64,000 bases of DNA. Source: CAVRGQ01 sp963720785. Lineage in GTDB: Bacteria > Actinomycetota > Acidimicrobiia > IMCC26256 > DASPTH01. The first letter of the stretch is position 1, and each line of letters begins with the position of its first letter. Shown here in pieces: positions 42,871 through 51,311 of this stretch. A model generated the notes under the pieces. The model made no database searches. It saw nothing but the letters and a program-made list of their open reading frames with translations, and was not told where the DNA came from. The stretch is from positions 434,001 through 498,000 of the forward strand of contig CAVRGQ010000008.1 of the NCBI GenBank assembly GCA_963720785.1, written 5' to 3'. The position numbers were made by a program, and so were the translations under genes.

Positions 42871-42893
42871 GAGCCCCGAGCGACGCAAGTTCG
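42843..42893. repeat. Palindrome B (right copy flanking the DUF559-like gene)
   Basis: Inverted copy of palindrome A. Same 12-bp arms; the central CTATAG (42865-42870) provides TAG stops for two convergent genes: the DUF559-like gene on the plus strand and the phospholipase D gene on the minus strand, whose frames overlap by exactly these six bases. Confidence 0.95.
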
Positions 42894-44462
42894 GGGGGCG
42901 GCCGTCGGGGTCGAGGAAGAGGGCGTGGACGGCGCGGAGGGGGAGGCGGCGGAGGCCGCGCACCCGGTCGCGGGGATGGGTGCGCAGGTGCCCGGGCGGG
43001 CCGGCATCGGCGGCGCGGCGGAAGGCATCGAACCACGCGGTCGGATCGACCAGTTCGGCCGCGGCGACGGCGTCGTCGGCGAGCCCGAGGTGCTCACACG
43101 CGAGCCGCACCCGGGTCTCACGTGCCAGCACGCGCGACCGTCGCCGAGGCCTCCGGGGTCGACGGGCGCGCGCTCGTCGCGCCGCTCGTCGATCACCGCG
43201 CACGAGATCTCGGAGTCGTGGGTCCACGACCGGCGGTTGAGGTTGTCGGAGCCGACGGCAAACCACACGTCGTCGACGATGCACACCTTGGAATGCACGT
43301 AGATCGGAGTGCCCTCGTCGTTCTCGAGGTCGTACACCGCGACACGATCACCACCGGCGGCGAACAGCAGGTCGAGCACGCGCTCGCGCCCGATGCGACT
43401 TGCGGATCCCGCGATCGCACCGTCGGGATCCGGGTAGCGCGGGATCACGATCACGATCTGCAGCTCCGGCAACCGACGCAACGCCGCGGCAAGCGCGCGC
43501 CCCGCATCGGTGGACCACAGGTACTGGTCCTCGACGTACACGAACCGCCTCGCGCGCGCGAATGCCTTGAGGTAGGCCCGCGCGATGCTGCGTTCCCCCG
43601 CCGGCGCGAACGGGTAGGCGCGCCGCCGCCGCGCCGCGCGCTCGGGATAGGTGCGCAGCACCTGTACCGCGAGCGGACCGTCGGGCTGCGGGGACACGGC
43701 AGGCGCGAGTGGCGATGGTTCCCGGGGGTGCCGCGCCACCTGGTGCAGCAGCGCACGCACGGGATTGCGGCGGTCGATCGGCGCCGGGTCGCACCAGCGC
43801 TCGGCGAACGTCCACGCCAGGTCCTCGACGACCGGGCCGCGCACCTCGAGCTGCAGGTCGTGCCACGGCGGCTGTTCGCCGTAGTGCGTGTCGTCGAGCT
43901 CCACCGCCTGCGGGTCGCCGTGGTGGAAGCGGTTGTCCCGACGCCCGTGGCAGAGATCGATGCCCCCCACATAGGCGACGTCGCGCGCGCCGTCACTGTC
44001 GCGCCGGCGGATCACGAACAGCTTCTGGTGGTGGCTCCCACCGCGCCGCACCCGGTGGTCGAGCAGCACCTCGCCACCGGCGTCGTTCACGACGCGCGAG
44101 AACGACAGGTTCTTGCCCTCGCCGAAGTTCATGAGCTCGGGATGCGAACGCCACAGCAGCCCGCGCACCTCGACCCCGCGCGACGCCAGCTCGCAGAGCG
44201 TCTCGCCGATCGACTGCCCCGTCTCGTCGAGCTGCTCGTCGGGATCACCCTGCCAGTCGGTGAAGTACACCCAGTCGCCCGCGTGGCTCTCGCAGAGCTC
44301 GGCCCGCAGTGCGCCGAAGTACTCCGCCCCGTCGATGAGCACGCGTCCCCGGTTGCCCTCCGTCCAGGCGATGCGACGGTCGTCGCCACCACGGCGCCGG
44401 TCGATGCGCGTCGCCGGGTTGCCCCGCTCGTGGGCCTCGAGGAACCAGTCGGCCAGCTCCAT
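42865..44462 (-). CDS. Phospholipase D family protein (frameshifted near C-terminus)
   Basis: About 532 residues from ATG 44462 (MELADWFLEAHERG). Two HKD-type motifs: GSHHQKLFVIRRRDSDGA (HxK with downstream Asp) and YVHSKVCIVDDVWFAVGSDN (HxKxxxxD). WSTDAGRALAAALRRLP lies between. Near 43150 the frame moves by one base and continues ETRVRLACEHLGL ... TAWFDAFRRAADAG to TAG 42865. Expected to hydrolyse or transfer phosphatidyl groups (cardiolipin synthase/PLD type). Follows yihY by 1 bp: operon with DAG kinase and PAP2. Confidence 0.88.
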
Positions 44463-44463
44463 G

Positions 44464-45432
44464 TCAGCGGGCGAGGGAGACGACGCGGGCATCGCTCTCC
44501 TCCTCCGGGGGCGCGGCCTTCTCCGCATCACGCGGGGCGCGCCGGCCAGAACGCACCGCCTCCAACTGTGCGGCCAGCGCCGCGCCGTACAGGATCGCGA
44601 CCGACGACAGCAACGCCCACAGCAACAGTGCCACGGTGCCGGCGAGCGGCCCGTACGTCTTGCCGAACGTGCCGCTCAACCGGAAGAAGAGGCCGAGGCC
44701 CAACGTCACGAGCGACCACCCGATCACCGACACCGACGCGCCGTACGCCAGCCACGACCACGATGGTTGGTGACGGTTCGGCGACCGCCGGAAGAGCAGC
44801 GCGATCGCGGCGACCATCGCGAGGAAGGCGATCGGCCACCGCACGATGTCGTACACGCTGCGCGCGGTTCCCGATCCGAGGCCCTGCCCGATCGCGTGGC
44901 CCAGCGCGAACACCGAGAACGCGAACGCCGCACACAGGCCGGCGGTGACGGCCAGCACCAGGGCGCGGCCGTACTTCTGCACCGTGGGCCGGTCCTGCTC
45001 GATGCCGTACAGGCGGTTGAGCGCACGCTCGGTCTGCCCCATGAGCGTCGCCCCGGTCACGAGCGCACCGATGCCACCGATCGCGATGGCGAGATACTGA
45101 CCTGACGCGCCCGAGGCGTACGCGTGCGACACCGCACCGGTGAGCGTCCGCCCCGCGGGCCCCGGCGACGCAGCATGGATGGTGCGCACGATCGCCTTGC
45201 CGAGCCACGAGTTGCCCATGGCGGCGGCAATCCCGACGATCACGATCACGCCCTGCACCATCACCAGGGCGATGACGAAGGCGAGCGACCGCGCGTGGCT
45301 GAACCCGTCGGCTGCACGGAGCCGCACGAAGGCGTCCTGGGCGAGCTGGCAGCGGCCCGTGCCGCTGAGGGTCTCCCGGGCGTCGTCGCCGCTGAGCTCC
45401 CACGTCTCGGGGACGAGCTGCGCGGTGCTCAC
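44464..45432 (-). CDS. YihY/BrkB family inner-membrane protein
   Basis: 322 residues from GTG 45432, overlapping the diacylglycerol-kinase stop (GTGA). About six membrane helices (e.g. VIALVMVQGVIVIVGIAAAM, AIAIGGIGALVTGATLMG, AGLCAAFAFSVFALG, PIAFLAMVAAIALLF, GWSLVTLGLGLFF, VALLLWALLSSVAILYGA). The FGKTYGPLAGTVALLLWA segment and the YGAALAAQLE tail are typical of the family. Molecular role not established; anterograde lipid transport has been proposed for members in diderms. Confidence 0.85.
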   Translation of the reverse strand: MSTAQLVPETWELSGDDARETLSGTGRCQLAQDAFVRLRAADGFSHARSLAFVIALVMVQGVIVIVGIAAAMGNSWLGKAIVRTIHAASPGPAGRTLTGAVSHAYASGASGQYLAIAIGGIGALVTGATLMGQTERALNRLYGIEQDRPTVQKYGRALVLAVTAGLCAAFAFSVFALGHAIGQGLGSGTARSVYDIVRWPIAFLAMVAAIALLFRRSPNRHQPSWSWLAYGASVSVIGWSLVTLGLGLFFRLSGTFGKTYGPLAGTVALLLWALLSSVAILYGAALAAQLEAVRSGRRAPRDAEKAAPPEEESDARVVSLAR

Positions 45433-46337
45433 GCGGCCGCTCCCGGTGAACCCACCGACGCATCTTCGGGCACGCACATCGTCACCGCGAGCGGCTGCAC
45501 GTCGATGCGCAGCTTGGTGACGGGCTTCTCGTCGCCACCGTCGAGCTCGTAGGGGATCTTGCGGTCGAGGCGGATGCGGATCTTCTTCGCCTTCGTCGTG
45601 CGGACGAACGGCGACTTGTCGGGCGACCCCACCGCTGCACGCGTGAGCGCGCGCACCCACTGGGTGACGCCCTCCGCGGTCACGACCCCGAGCTCGAGCC
45701 GGCCGTCAGTGGGGTCGACGTCGTCGAACACCTCGACGCCCCCGAGCACCTTGCCGACGTTGCCGACGAGGATGCACCCCGCCTCGCCCTCGAACCACAC
45801 GATGTCGTCGACCTTGATCCGCGCCCCGAACGGGCGCATGCGCAGATGCTTGGCGCCGGTGAGCACATAGGCCGCGCGCCCGAGCCGTCCCTTGAGATCG
45901 CGATCGGCCTCGCGGATCATCAGTGCGTCGAGCCCGGTGCCGGCCATCACCGCGAACCGGCGGCCGTTCACCGTGCCGACGTCGATCCGGCGCCGAGCGC
46001 CGTGCAGGCCGAGGGCGACGGCGGCGGCGAGATCGATCGGGACCTCGAGGTTCCGGGCCAGGAGGTTGCCGGTGCCCGCGGGCAGGATGGCGATCGCGAC
46101 GTCGGCGTCGCCCACGGCGTCGATGCAGCGCTCGACCATCCCGTCGCCGCCCCACACGAAGAGCAGGTCGGCGCCGTCGCGCAGCGCCCGCTCCACCACC
46201 TCGGGTGCATACTTCGACTTCGCCACCTCGTACCAGGGCGGGTCGGCGAATCCCTCGGCCGCGAGCACCCGGCGCAGCTCCGCAAGCCCTCCGCCGAGCG
46301 TCTTGCCGGCATGGGCCACGACGGCGATCGAGGTCAT
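45429..46337 (-). CDS. Diacylglycerol/sphingosine kinase family lipid kinase
   Basis: 302 residues from ATG 46337. The DAGK catalytic domain shows LLFVWGGDGMVERCID (GGDGM nucleotide site) and AILPAGTGNLLARNLEVP (GTGN loop), then the beta-sandwich C-terminal domain with VFDDVDPTDGRLELGVVTA and the KIPYELDGGDE motif. Phosphorylates diacylglycerol or a related lipid. ATG overlaps the upstream PAP2 stop, and its own stop overlaps yihY: a four-gene membrane-lipid operon. Confidence 0.9.
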   Translation of the reverse strand: MTSIAVVAHAGKTLGGGLAELRRVLAAEGFADPPWYEVAKSKYAPEVVERALRDGADLLFVWGGDGMVERCIDAVGDADVAIAILPAGTGNLLARNLEVPIDLAAAVALGLHGARRRIDVGTVNGRRFAVMAGTGLDALMIREADRDLKGRLGRAAYVLTGAKHLRMRPFGARIKVDDIVWFEGEAGCILVGNVGKVLGGVEVFDDVDPTDGRLELGVVTAEGVTQWVRALTRAAVGSPDKSPFVRTTKAKKIRIRLDRKIPYELDGGDEKPVTKLRIDVQPLAVTMCVPEDASVGSPGAAA

Positions 46338-47231
46338 CGGACTGCCTCCAATGCGCTGCCCGGTTCGGATTCGGCGGTGTCGGATTCGAAGCGGGCGAGG
46401 TCGATCTCGTCGCGCGCCCCCTTCGGGTGGCGCGGCGCGACGGGCCGCGAGTTCGGCGCCGGCACCCGCGGCAAACCAGCCGCCGACGATGCAGCCCGCG
46501 CCCAGCAACGCGCCGCACACGACGTCGCTCGGGTTGTGCATGCCCCGGTACACGCGGGAGAGGGCCACCAGCACCGGGAACAACACCGCGATGCCGAGGA
46601 ACACCGATCGAGCGAGCCGCGACCTCGTCATCGTCCACACCACCACGGCGATGCTGCCGTAGATGGCAACCGCCGCCGCGGTGTGACCCGAGGGGAAGCT
46701 GTCGCTCACGATGAGGTCCTCGAGGCGCGGTACGGCGGGACGGTCACGCACGATCACGAAGGTGGCGGTGAGATACACCAGCGCCTCGATGCACAGACTC
46801 ACGATCACGAACGCCGCGAGCCACCAGCGCTTGCGCACTGAGAGCACGGCGGCGACCACCACGACGAGCGCGACGACGGTGACCGTTTCCGCGAGATACG
46901 AACCCACGACCGACAGGTCGTTGCGGGTCGACGTCCGACGCTCGGCGAGCCACCGGGCGACGTCGAGGTCGGCGTGCCCGATGGCCCCGTGAACGACCCA
47001 GCGCTCGACGAGCGAGCCGAGCACGACTGCGACCATGCCTACGACCGCGAACGCGAGCATGGCGACGAGCAGCGCGCCGATGAGCGGGTGCAACCCCCGC
47101 AACGCGTCACCCAGCCTGCCACTGACCGTGCGGCCACCTGGTGGTTCCGCCTGTGACTCCTCCTGCCGGACGTCGCGGACGTCGCGGACGTTGCGGACGG
47201 AGGAGACTTGTGGACCCAACCCGGTCGTCAT
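46334..47231 (-). CDS. PAP2 phosphatase, first gene of lipid operon (frameshifted)
   Basis: About 298 residues. ATG 47231 is followed by a short repetitive NVRDVRDVRQEE stretch; six membrane helices follow. PAP2 signature: VIVRDRPAVP (K/RxxxxxxRP), DSFPSGHTAAAVAIYG (PSGH) and SRVYRGMHNPSDVVCG (SRxxxxxHxxxD). Near 46440 the frame shifts; the frame RHPKGARDEIDLARFES then ends in a TGA that overlaps the kinase ATG. Without the shift the frame would run into the kinase, which is less likely. Removes phosphate from lipids such as phosphatidate. Confidence 0.8.
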
Positions 47232-48207
47232 GGCCGGTGGTTTCACCCGATCGGCGCGCGGGCAAACCTCGTGCGACGTCCGCCACAGCGCCGAGTCCCC
47301 GGAGGCCCCGCTGCTCGTCGTCCTCGCCCTTCTCGGACCCGCACTCGTGCTCGGCTTCCTGTTCGGCTGGCTCGTGTGGCGGCATCCCGCCTGGGACCCG
47401 GCATCCGGCCGGCCCGCCCACCGGGTCGCCGAGCGCGTGGAGGAGCGCCTCGACGAGGACCGCGGCGCCACCTCACGCCTGCGGCGGCACTTCGACCCCT
47501 CGACGACGACGGGGCTCCTGCTCGGCGTCGCGCTCCTCGTGCTGCTCGTGTCGGGGCTGATCCTCGGCGTGCTCGGCCTCGTCGTGCGCAGCCACCCCGG
47601 CTTCCTCTCCTTCGACCGGTCGTTGGAGGGATGGGGCGAGCAGCACACCACCGACTTCGCGTCATGGCTCCTCGATCGCGTGACCTCACTCGGCAGCACC
47701 GGTGTGCTCGTGGGTGCCACGCTGCTCGTGTTCGTGGTCGAGACGATCCGGCGCCCGAGCCGATGGCTGCCGCTCTTCCTCATGGCCGTGGCGATCGGCC
47801 AGACGCTGTTGTCGACCGGCATCAAGGAGCTGGTCGACCGGGTGCGGCCCACCGCGAACCCGATCGCGCACACCCTCGGCCCGTCGTTCCCGAGCGGTCA
47901 CACCACGGGCGCGGCGGCGTGCTTCGCCGCCTTCGCGCTCGTGCTCGGACGCGGGCGTTCGCGTCACACGCAGTCCGTCCTCGCCGGCATCGCCGTGTTC
48001 GTGGCGATCGCGGTGGCGGCGTCGCGCGTCCTCCTCGGCGTGCACTGGCTCACCGACGTGATCGGTGGCCTCGCCCTCGGCTGGGGCTGGTTCGCGGCGT
48101 GCTCGATCGCGTTCGGCGGACGACTGCTGCGCCTCGGCGCGCCGGTGGAGGCGGCCGAGCGCGCGTCGTCCGTCCCGTCGCCGGTCGTGACGCACGATCG
48201 CCGTTGA
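47230..48207 (+). CDS. PAP2 superfamily phosphatase, divergent copy
   Basis: About 325 residues; start uncertain because the ATG at 47230 overlaps the divergent PAP2 start and further starts exist downstream. N-terminal helix PLLVVLALLGPALVLGFLFG, cytoplasmic RxxxR linker (AERVEERLDEDRGATSRLRR), then a six-helix PAP2 core: KELVDRVRPTANP, GPSFPSGHTTGAAA and SRVLLGVHWLTDVIGG. All catalytic residues are present. Acts on membrane lipid phosphates such as phosphatidate or undecaprenyl-PP. Confidence 0.85.
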   Translation: MAGGFTRSARGQTSCDVRHSAESPEAPLLVVLALLGPALVLGFLFGWLVWRHPAWDPASGRPAHRVAERVEERLDEDRGATSRLRRHFDPSTTTGLLLGVALLVLLVSGLILGVLGLVVRSHPGFLSFDRSLEGWGEQHTTDFASWLLDRVTSLGSTGVLVGATLLVFVVETIRRPSRWLPLFLMAVAIGQTLLSTGIKELVDRVRPTANPIAHTLGPSFPSGHTTGAAACFAAFALVLGRGRSRHTQSVLAGIAVFVAIAVAASRVLLGVHWLTDVIGGLALGWGWFAACSIAFGGRLLRLGAPVEAAERASSVPSPVVTHDRR

Positions 48208-48223
48208 GGTCAGGCGTCGACGG

Positions 48224-49042
48224 TCAGGGTTGCAGGAGCATGCGCAGGCGGCGGCTGGCGATCCGAACGCCGATCATGCCCATCACCAGGAGGTACGCGA
48301 CGTTCAGCAGCATCGTCCACTGCAGTTGCCCGAGGCACAGCCCGCGTTCGAGCGCGACGCCCTGGTAGAGCGGTGTGAGCTTGACCACGAACTGCAGCGC
48401 CGGCGGGTACTGCGTGAGCGGGAAGAACGTCGCGCTGAACAGGAACATCGGGATGATTGCGAGGTTCACGTAGTCGAAGTCGGTCCACGACCGCATGTAG
48501 GTGGTCGCGGCGGCACCGGCGCCCGCGAACGCGTACGCGATCAGGAGCGCGGCGGGCAGCGCCAGGATCGCCCACCACGACGCGGCGAGGCCCATGATCG
48601 CCATCGTCACGAGGAACACCGCGGAGTACACCCCGCCGCGGATCAACGCCCACGTGACCTCGCCGACCGCGACATCACGCGGACCGAGCGGCGTGGCGAG
48701 CATCGCGTCGTAGGTGTGCGAGTACTTGAACTTCACGAAGAAGTTGAACGTGGTGTCGAGCACCGCGCCGTTCATCGCCGCGGAGGCCATCAGCCCCGGC
48801 GCGACGAACTGGTCGTACGGCACCGAGTGGCCGTTGACCTTGATCGCGCCGACGAGGCCCCCGACGCCGAGACCGATCGACAACAGGTAGAACAGCGGCT
48901 CGAACACGCCCGTGACGAAGGCGGGCCACATGCGCCGGTACGCAACCACATTGCGCTCGACGACGCGCCACCCTCTCCCTCCCGGGAGCGCCCGCTGCGA
49001 CCACGGCACCCGCGCCGACACGGGCGCCTCGGTCGCGCTCAC
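48224..49042 (-). CDS. ABC-2 type exporter permease 2
   Basis: 272 residues from GTG 49042, overlapping the preceding permease stop. Six membrane helices; the DrrB-like start RVVERNVVAYRRMWPAFVTGV, LFYLLSIGLGVGGLVG, the conserved LMATPLGPRDVAVGEV-type loop (seen as MLATPLGPRDVAVGE) and ATTFFPLTQYP-type segment (ATFFPLTQYPPAL) are hallmarks of ABC-2 drug/lipid exporters. Works with the permease and ATPase upstream. Confidence 0.87.
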   Translation of the reverse strand: MSATEAPVSARVPWSQRALPGGRGWRVVERNVVAYRRMWPAFVTGVFEPLFYLLSIGLGVGGLVGAIKVNGHSVPYDQFVAPGLMASAAMNGAVLDTTFNFFVKFKYSHTYDAMLATPLGPRDVAVGEVTWALIRGGVYSAVFLVTMAIMGLAASWWAILALPAALLIAYAFAGAGAAATTYMRSWTDFDYVNLAIIPMFLFSATFFPLTQYPPALQFVVKLTPLYQGVALERGLCLGQLQWTMLLNVAYLLVMGMIGVRIASRRLRMLLQP

Positions 49043-49815
49043 GGCGCCAACGCCCGCTCGAAGCGGCGACCGCCCCACCACCACCCGACCGCGAGCAGCG
49101 TCACCAGGAAGGTGACGTGGCCCAGCACCGTGCCCGCGCTCGGCGCGGAGCCGGTGGTGGCGGCCCGGCACAGTTCCACCACGTGCCACAGCGGCGACAG
49201 CCAGGTGACCGGTTGCAGCCAGTCGGGCAAGCGACTCGTCGGGAAGAAGGTGCCCGAGAACATGAACAACGGGAACAGCCCGACGCGGGTGATCACCGCA
49301 AACGGGATGTCGCTCTCCTGCATCACCGCATAGCCGCTCAGCCACGCGGCGAACACCGCGCCACCGAGCACCGCTGCGGGGATCGCGAGCACTCCCCACG
49401 CCGAGGGCACCCCGCCGAGCACTGCGGCGACGAGGAGGAACACCGCCGACGCGAACGCGCCGCGCAGGCACACCCACAACACCCGGCCACCGAAGAGGTC
49501 GCGCGACTCGATCGGCGTCGTCACCGCGGCGTGGAACGTCTTCATCCACTTCACCCCGCCGAGCACCGGCCACAGCGACTCGTACGACGCCGCCAACATC
49601 ACCGTCGCCGCGAGGAGCCCGGGGGTGACGAACTCCAGGTAGGTGAGCCCCTCGACGCCACCCGACGACTGGTTGACCAGCTTGCCCAGGCCGAGGCCCA
49701 TCGCCGCGAGGAACAGCAGCGGTTGCACGACCGTGTTGAACACCGCGCCGCGCCAGAGGCGCTTCCAGACGAGCCACTCGCGCTCGACCACCCTCACCAT
49801 GCGCGGGGTCGCCAC
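49039..49815 (-). CDS. ABC-2 type exporter permease 1
   Basis: About 258 residues; GTG 49815 used, ATG 49800 equally possible. Same architecture as its neighbour: VEREWLVWKRLWRGAVFNTV start, FLAAMGLGLGKLV, YESLWPVLGGVKWMKTFHA, TTPIESRDLFGGRV and SGTFFPTSRLPDW. The two permeases are paralogous and probably form a heterodimer with the DrrA-like ATPase. Confidence 0.87.
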   Translation of the reverse strand: MATPRMVRVVEREWLVWKRLWRGAVFNTVVQPLLFLAAMGLGLGKLVNQSSGGVEGLTYLEFVTPGLLAATVMLAASYESLWPVLGGVKWMKTFHAAVTTPIESRDLFGGRVLWVCLRGAFASAVFLLVAAVLGGVPSAWGVLAIPAAVLGGAVFAAWLSGYAVMQESDIPFAVITRVGLFPLFMFSGTFFPTSRLPDWLQPVTWLSPLWHVVELCRAATTGSAPSAGTVLGHVTFLVTLLAVGWWWGGRRFERALAP

Positions 49816-49826
49816 CGTGCGCCTCG

Positions 49827-50780
49827 TCAGTCCTCGAGCGTGCGGCCGGTGAGGATGAGGAACACGTCCTCGAGCGTGGCGCGACGCGCGTAGATCGACT
49901 CGGGGTGCAGCCCCTCCACCGCGACCATGTCGGCCACGACGTCGCCGTCGTCGACGTACACGAGCACGCGGTCGGTGAGCGCCTCGATGCGCGTGCCGAG
50001 GCGCTGCAGCGCGGGGAGCGCGGCGTCGCGCAGCTCGGGCGTGGCGAAGCGCATCTCCACCACGTCGCGCGTCGCGTGCTTCGCAATGAGGTCGCGCGGC
50101 GAGCCCTCGGTGACGATGCGGCCGCGGTCCATGATCACGAGGCGATCGCAGAGCTGCTCGGCCTCGTCCATGTAGTGGGTGGTGAGCACCATGGTGACGC
50201 CGCTGCGCTTCAGTTGGTAGAAGCGCTCCCACAACACGTGGCGGGCCTGCGGGTCGAGGCCGGTGGTCGGCTCGTCGAGCAGGAGGACGTCGGGCTGGTT
50301 GATCAGCGCCCGCCCGATCGTGAGGCGGCGCTTCATGCCTCCCGACAACGGGTCGACGAGGTCGTCGCGCCGGTCGGTGAGGTTCATGAACTCGAGCAGC
50401 TCTTCCGCCCGGCGTTTGATGTCGGCGCGGGGCAGGTCGAAATAGCGGCCGTAGATCATCAGATTGTCGAGCACGGTGAGCTCGGTGTCGAGGCTGTCCT
50501 CCTGCGGCACCACGCCGAGGCGGGCCCGGATCCGGGGGCCGTCGACGGTCGGGTCCATCCCGAGGATGCGCAGCTCCCCGCCCGACGGCTGCGACACGCA
50601 CGCGATCATCCGCATCGTCGACGTCTTGCCCGCCCCGTTGGGGCCCAGGAAGCCGAACGCCTCGCCGGGTTCGACGCGGAAGTCGATCCCCTTGACCGCG
50701 ACGAAGTCGCCGAAGCGCTTCTCGACCTGCCGCCCCTCGATGTGCGGGCCCTCGATGTGTGGTTGACGCTCCCCTGGCAC
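49827..50780 (-). CDS. DrrA-type ABC exporter ATPase
   Basis: 317 residues from GTG 50780. Walker A FLGPNGAGKTSTMRM, Q-loop VVPQEDSLDTELTV, signature DPLSGGMKRRLTIGRAL, Walker B VLLLDEPTTGLDPQARH, H-loop VLTTHYMDEAEQL, and the C-terminal domain of the daunorubicin-resistance/NodI family. The N-terminus carries a small repeated HIEG (PHIEGPHIEGRQ) encoded by a 15-bp duplication. Operon of ATPase plus two permeases; likely lipid, polyketide or drug export. Confidence 0.93.
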   Translation of the reverse strand: MPGERQPHIEGPHIEGRQVEKRFGDFVAVKGIDFRVEPGEAFGFLGPNGAGKTSTMRMIACVSQPSGGELRILGMDPTVDGPRIRARLGVVPQEDSLDTELTVLDNLMIYGRYFDLPRADIKRRAEELLEFMNLTDRRDDLVDPLSGGMKRRLTIGRALINQPDVLLLDEPTTGLDPQARHVLWERFYQLKRSGVTMVLTTHYMDEAEQLCDRLVIMDRGRIVTEGSPRDLIAKHATRDVVEMRFATPELRDAALPALQRLGTRIEALTDRVLVYVDDGDVVADMVAVEGLHPESIYARRATLEDVFLILTGRTLED

Positions 50781-50860
50781 GGCGGCTGACGCTAACCGCT
50801 GCGGCGTGCACACCGCCGGGGATAGCGGGCTACGCGTTCCCGCCGTGCGAGACTCGGGGG

Positions 50861-51235
50861 ATGAAGAAGTCGGTGAAGCGCGCGCTCGGGCTCACGGTGA
50901 TCGCCGGCGCGGGCTACGCGGTGTGGCGCTCGTTCGCCAAGCGGGCGGGTGGCGCCACCGCGCTGACGCCCGGCACGCACTGGGAACCGCAGCCGTTGCC
51001 CTTCCCGCCGCAACCGGCCGCCGACACGCCGGTCGGAGAAGCGCCTGCCGAAGCGCCGGCCTGGGTCGACCCACTCGACGGCGAGTGCCCGCCCGGCTAC
51101 CCCGTGAAGGCGAAGCTCACCAGCGGCATCTTCCACGTGGAGGGCGGCCGCAACTACGACCGCACCCGGCCCGACCGCTGCTACGCCACCCCCGAGGCCG
51201 CCGAAGCCGACGGCCTGCGCCAGTCGAAGACCTGA
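50861..51235 (+). CDS. Small sunset-domain protein with N-terminal membrane segment
   Basis: 124 residues from ATG 50861 (GGGGG upstream). Helix KRALGLTVIAGAGYAVWRSF near the N-terminus, then a proline-rich linker (PQPLPFPPQPAADTP). The C-terminal 45 residues, CPPGYPVKAKLTSGIFHV followed by GGRNYDRTRPDRCYATPEAA, match the sunset domain seen in small actinobacterial proteins (Cys pair, GxYH and YDRTxP). Function unknown. Palindrome C starts 8 bp after the stop. Confidence 0.7.
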   Translation: MKKSVKRALGLTVIAGAGYAVWRSFAKRAGGATALTPGTHWEPQPLPFPPQPAADTPVGEAPAEAPAWVDPLDGECPPGYPVKAKLTSGIFHVEGGRNYDRTRPDRCYATPEAAEADGLRQSKT

Positions 51236-51243
51236 CCCTCGAA

Positions 51244-51286
51244 GTTGCGTCGTTCGAATCCCCAGAGGGGCGTTGAACGACGCAAC
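51244..51286. repeat. Palindrome C between convergent genes
   Basis: Perfect 12-bp arms GTTGCGTCGTTC and GAACGACGCAAC around a 19-bp centre containing CCCC/GGGG. Shares TTGCGTCGTTCG with palindrome A. Lies between the sunset-domain gene and serA, immediately after a TGACCC stop context. Confidence 0.85.
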
Positions 51287-51311
51287 CTGGCGGAGAACGA
51301 GTCGAGTTCGC

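Noticed and set aside
45429..47231. Single PAP2-diacylglycerol kinase fusion protein
   Set aside because: The frame is open across both, but a better PAP2 ending in another frame terminates in a TGA overlapping the kinase ATG, so an indel near 46440 is more likely than a fusion.
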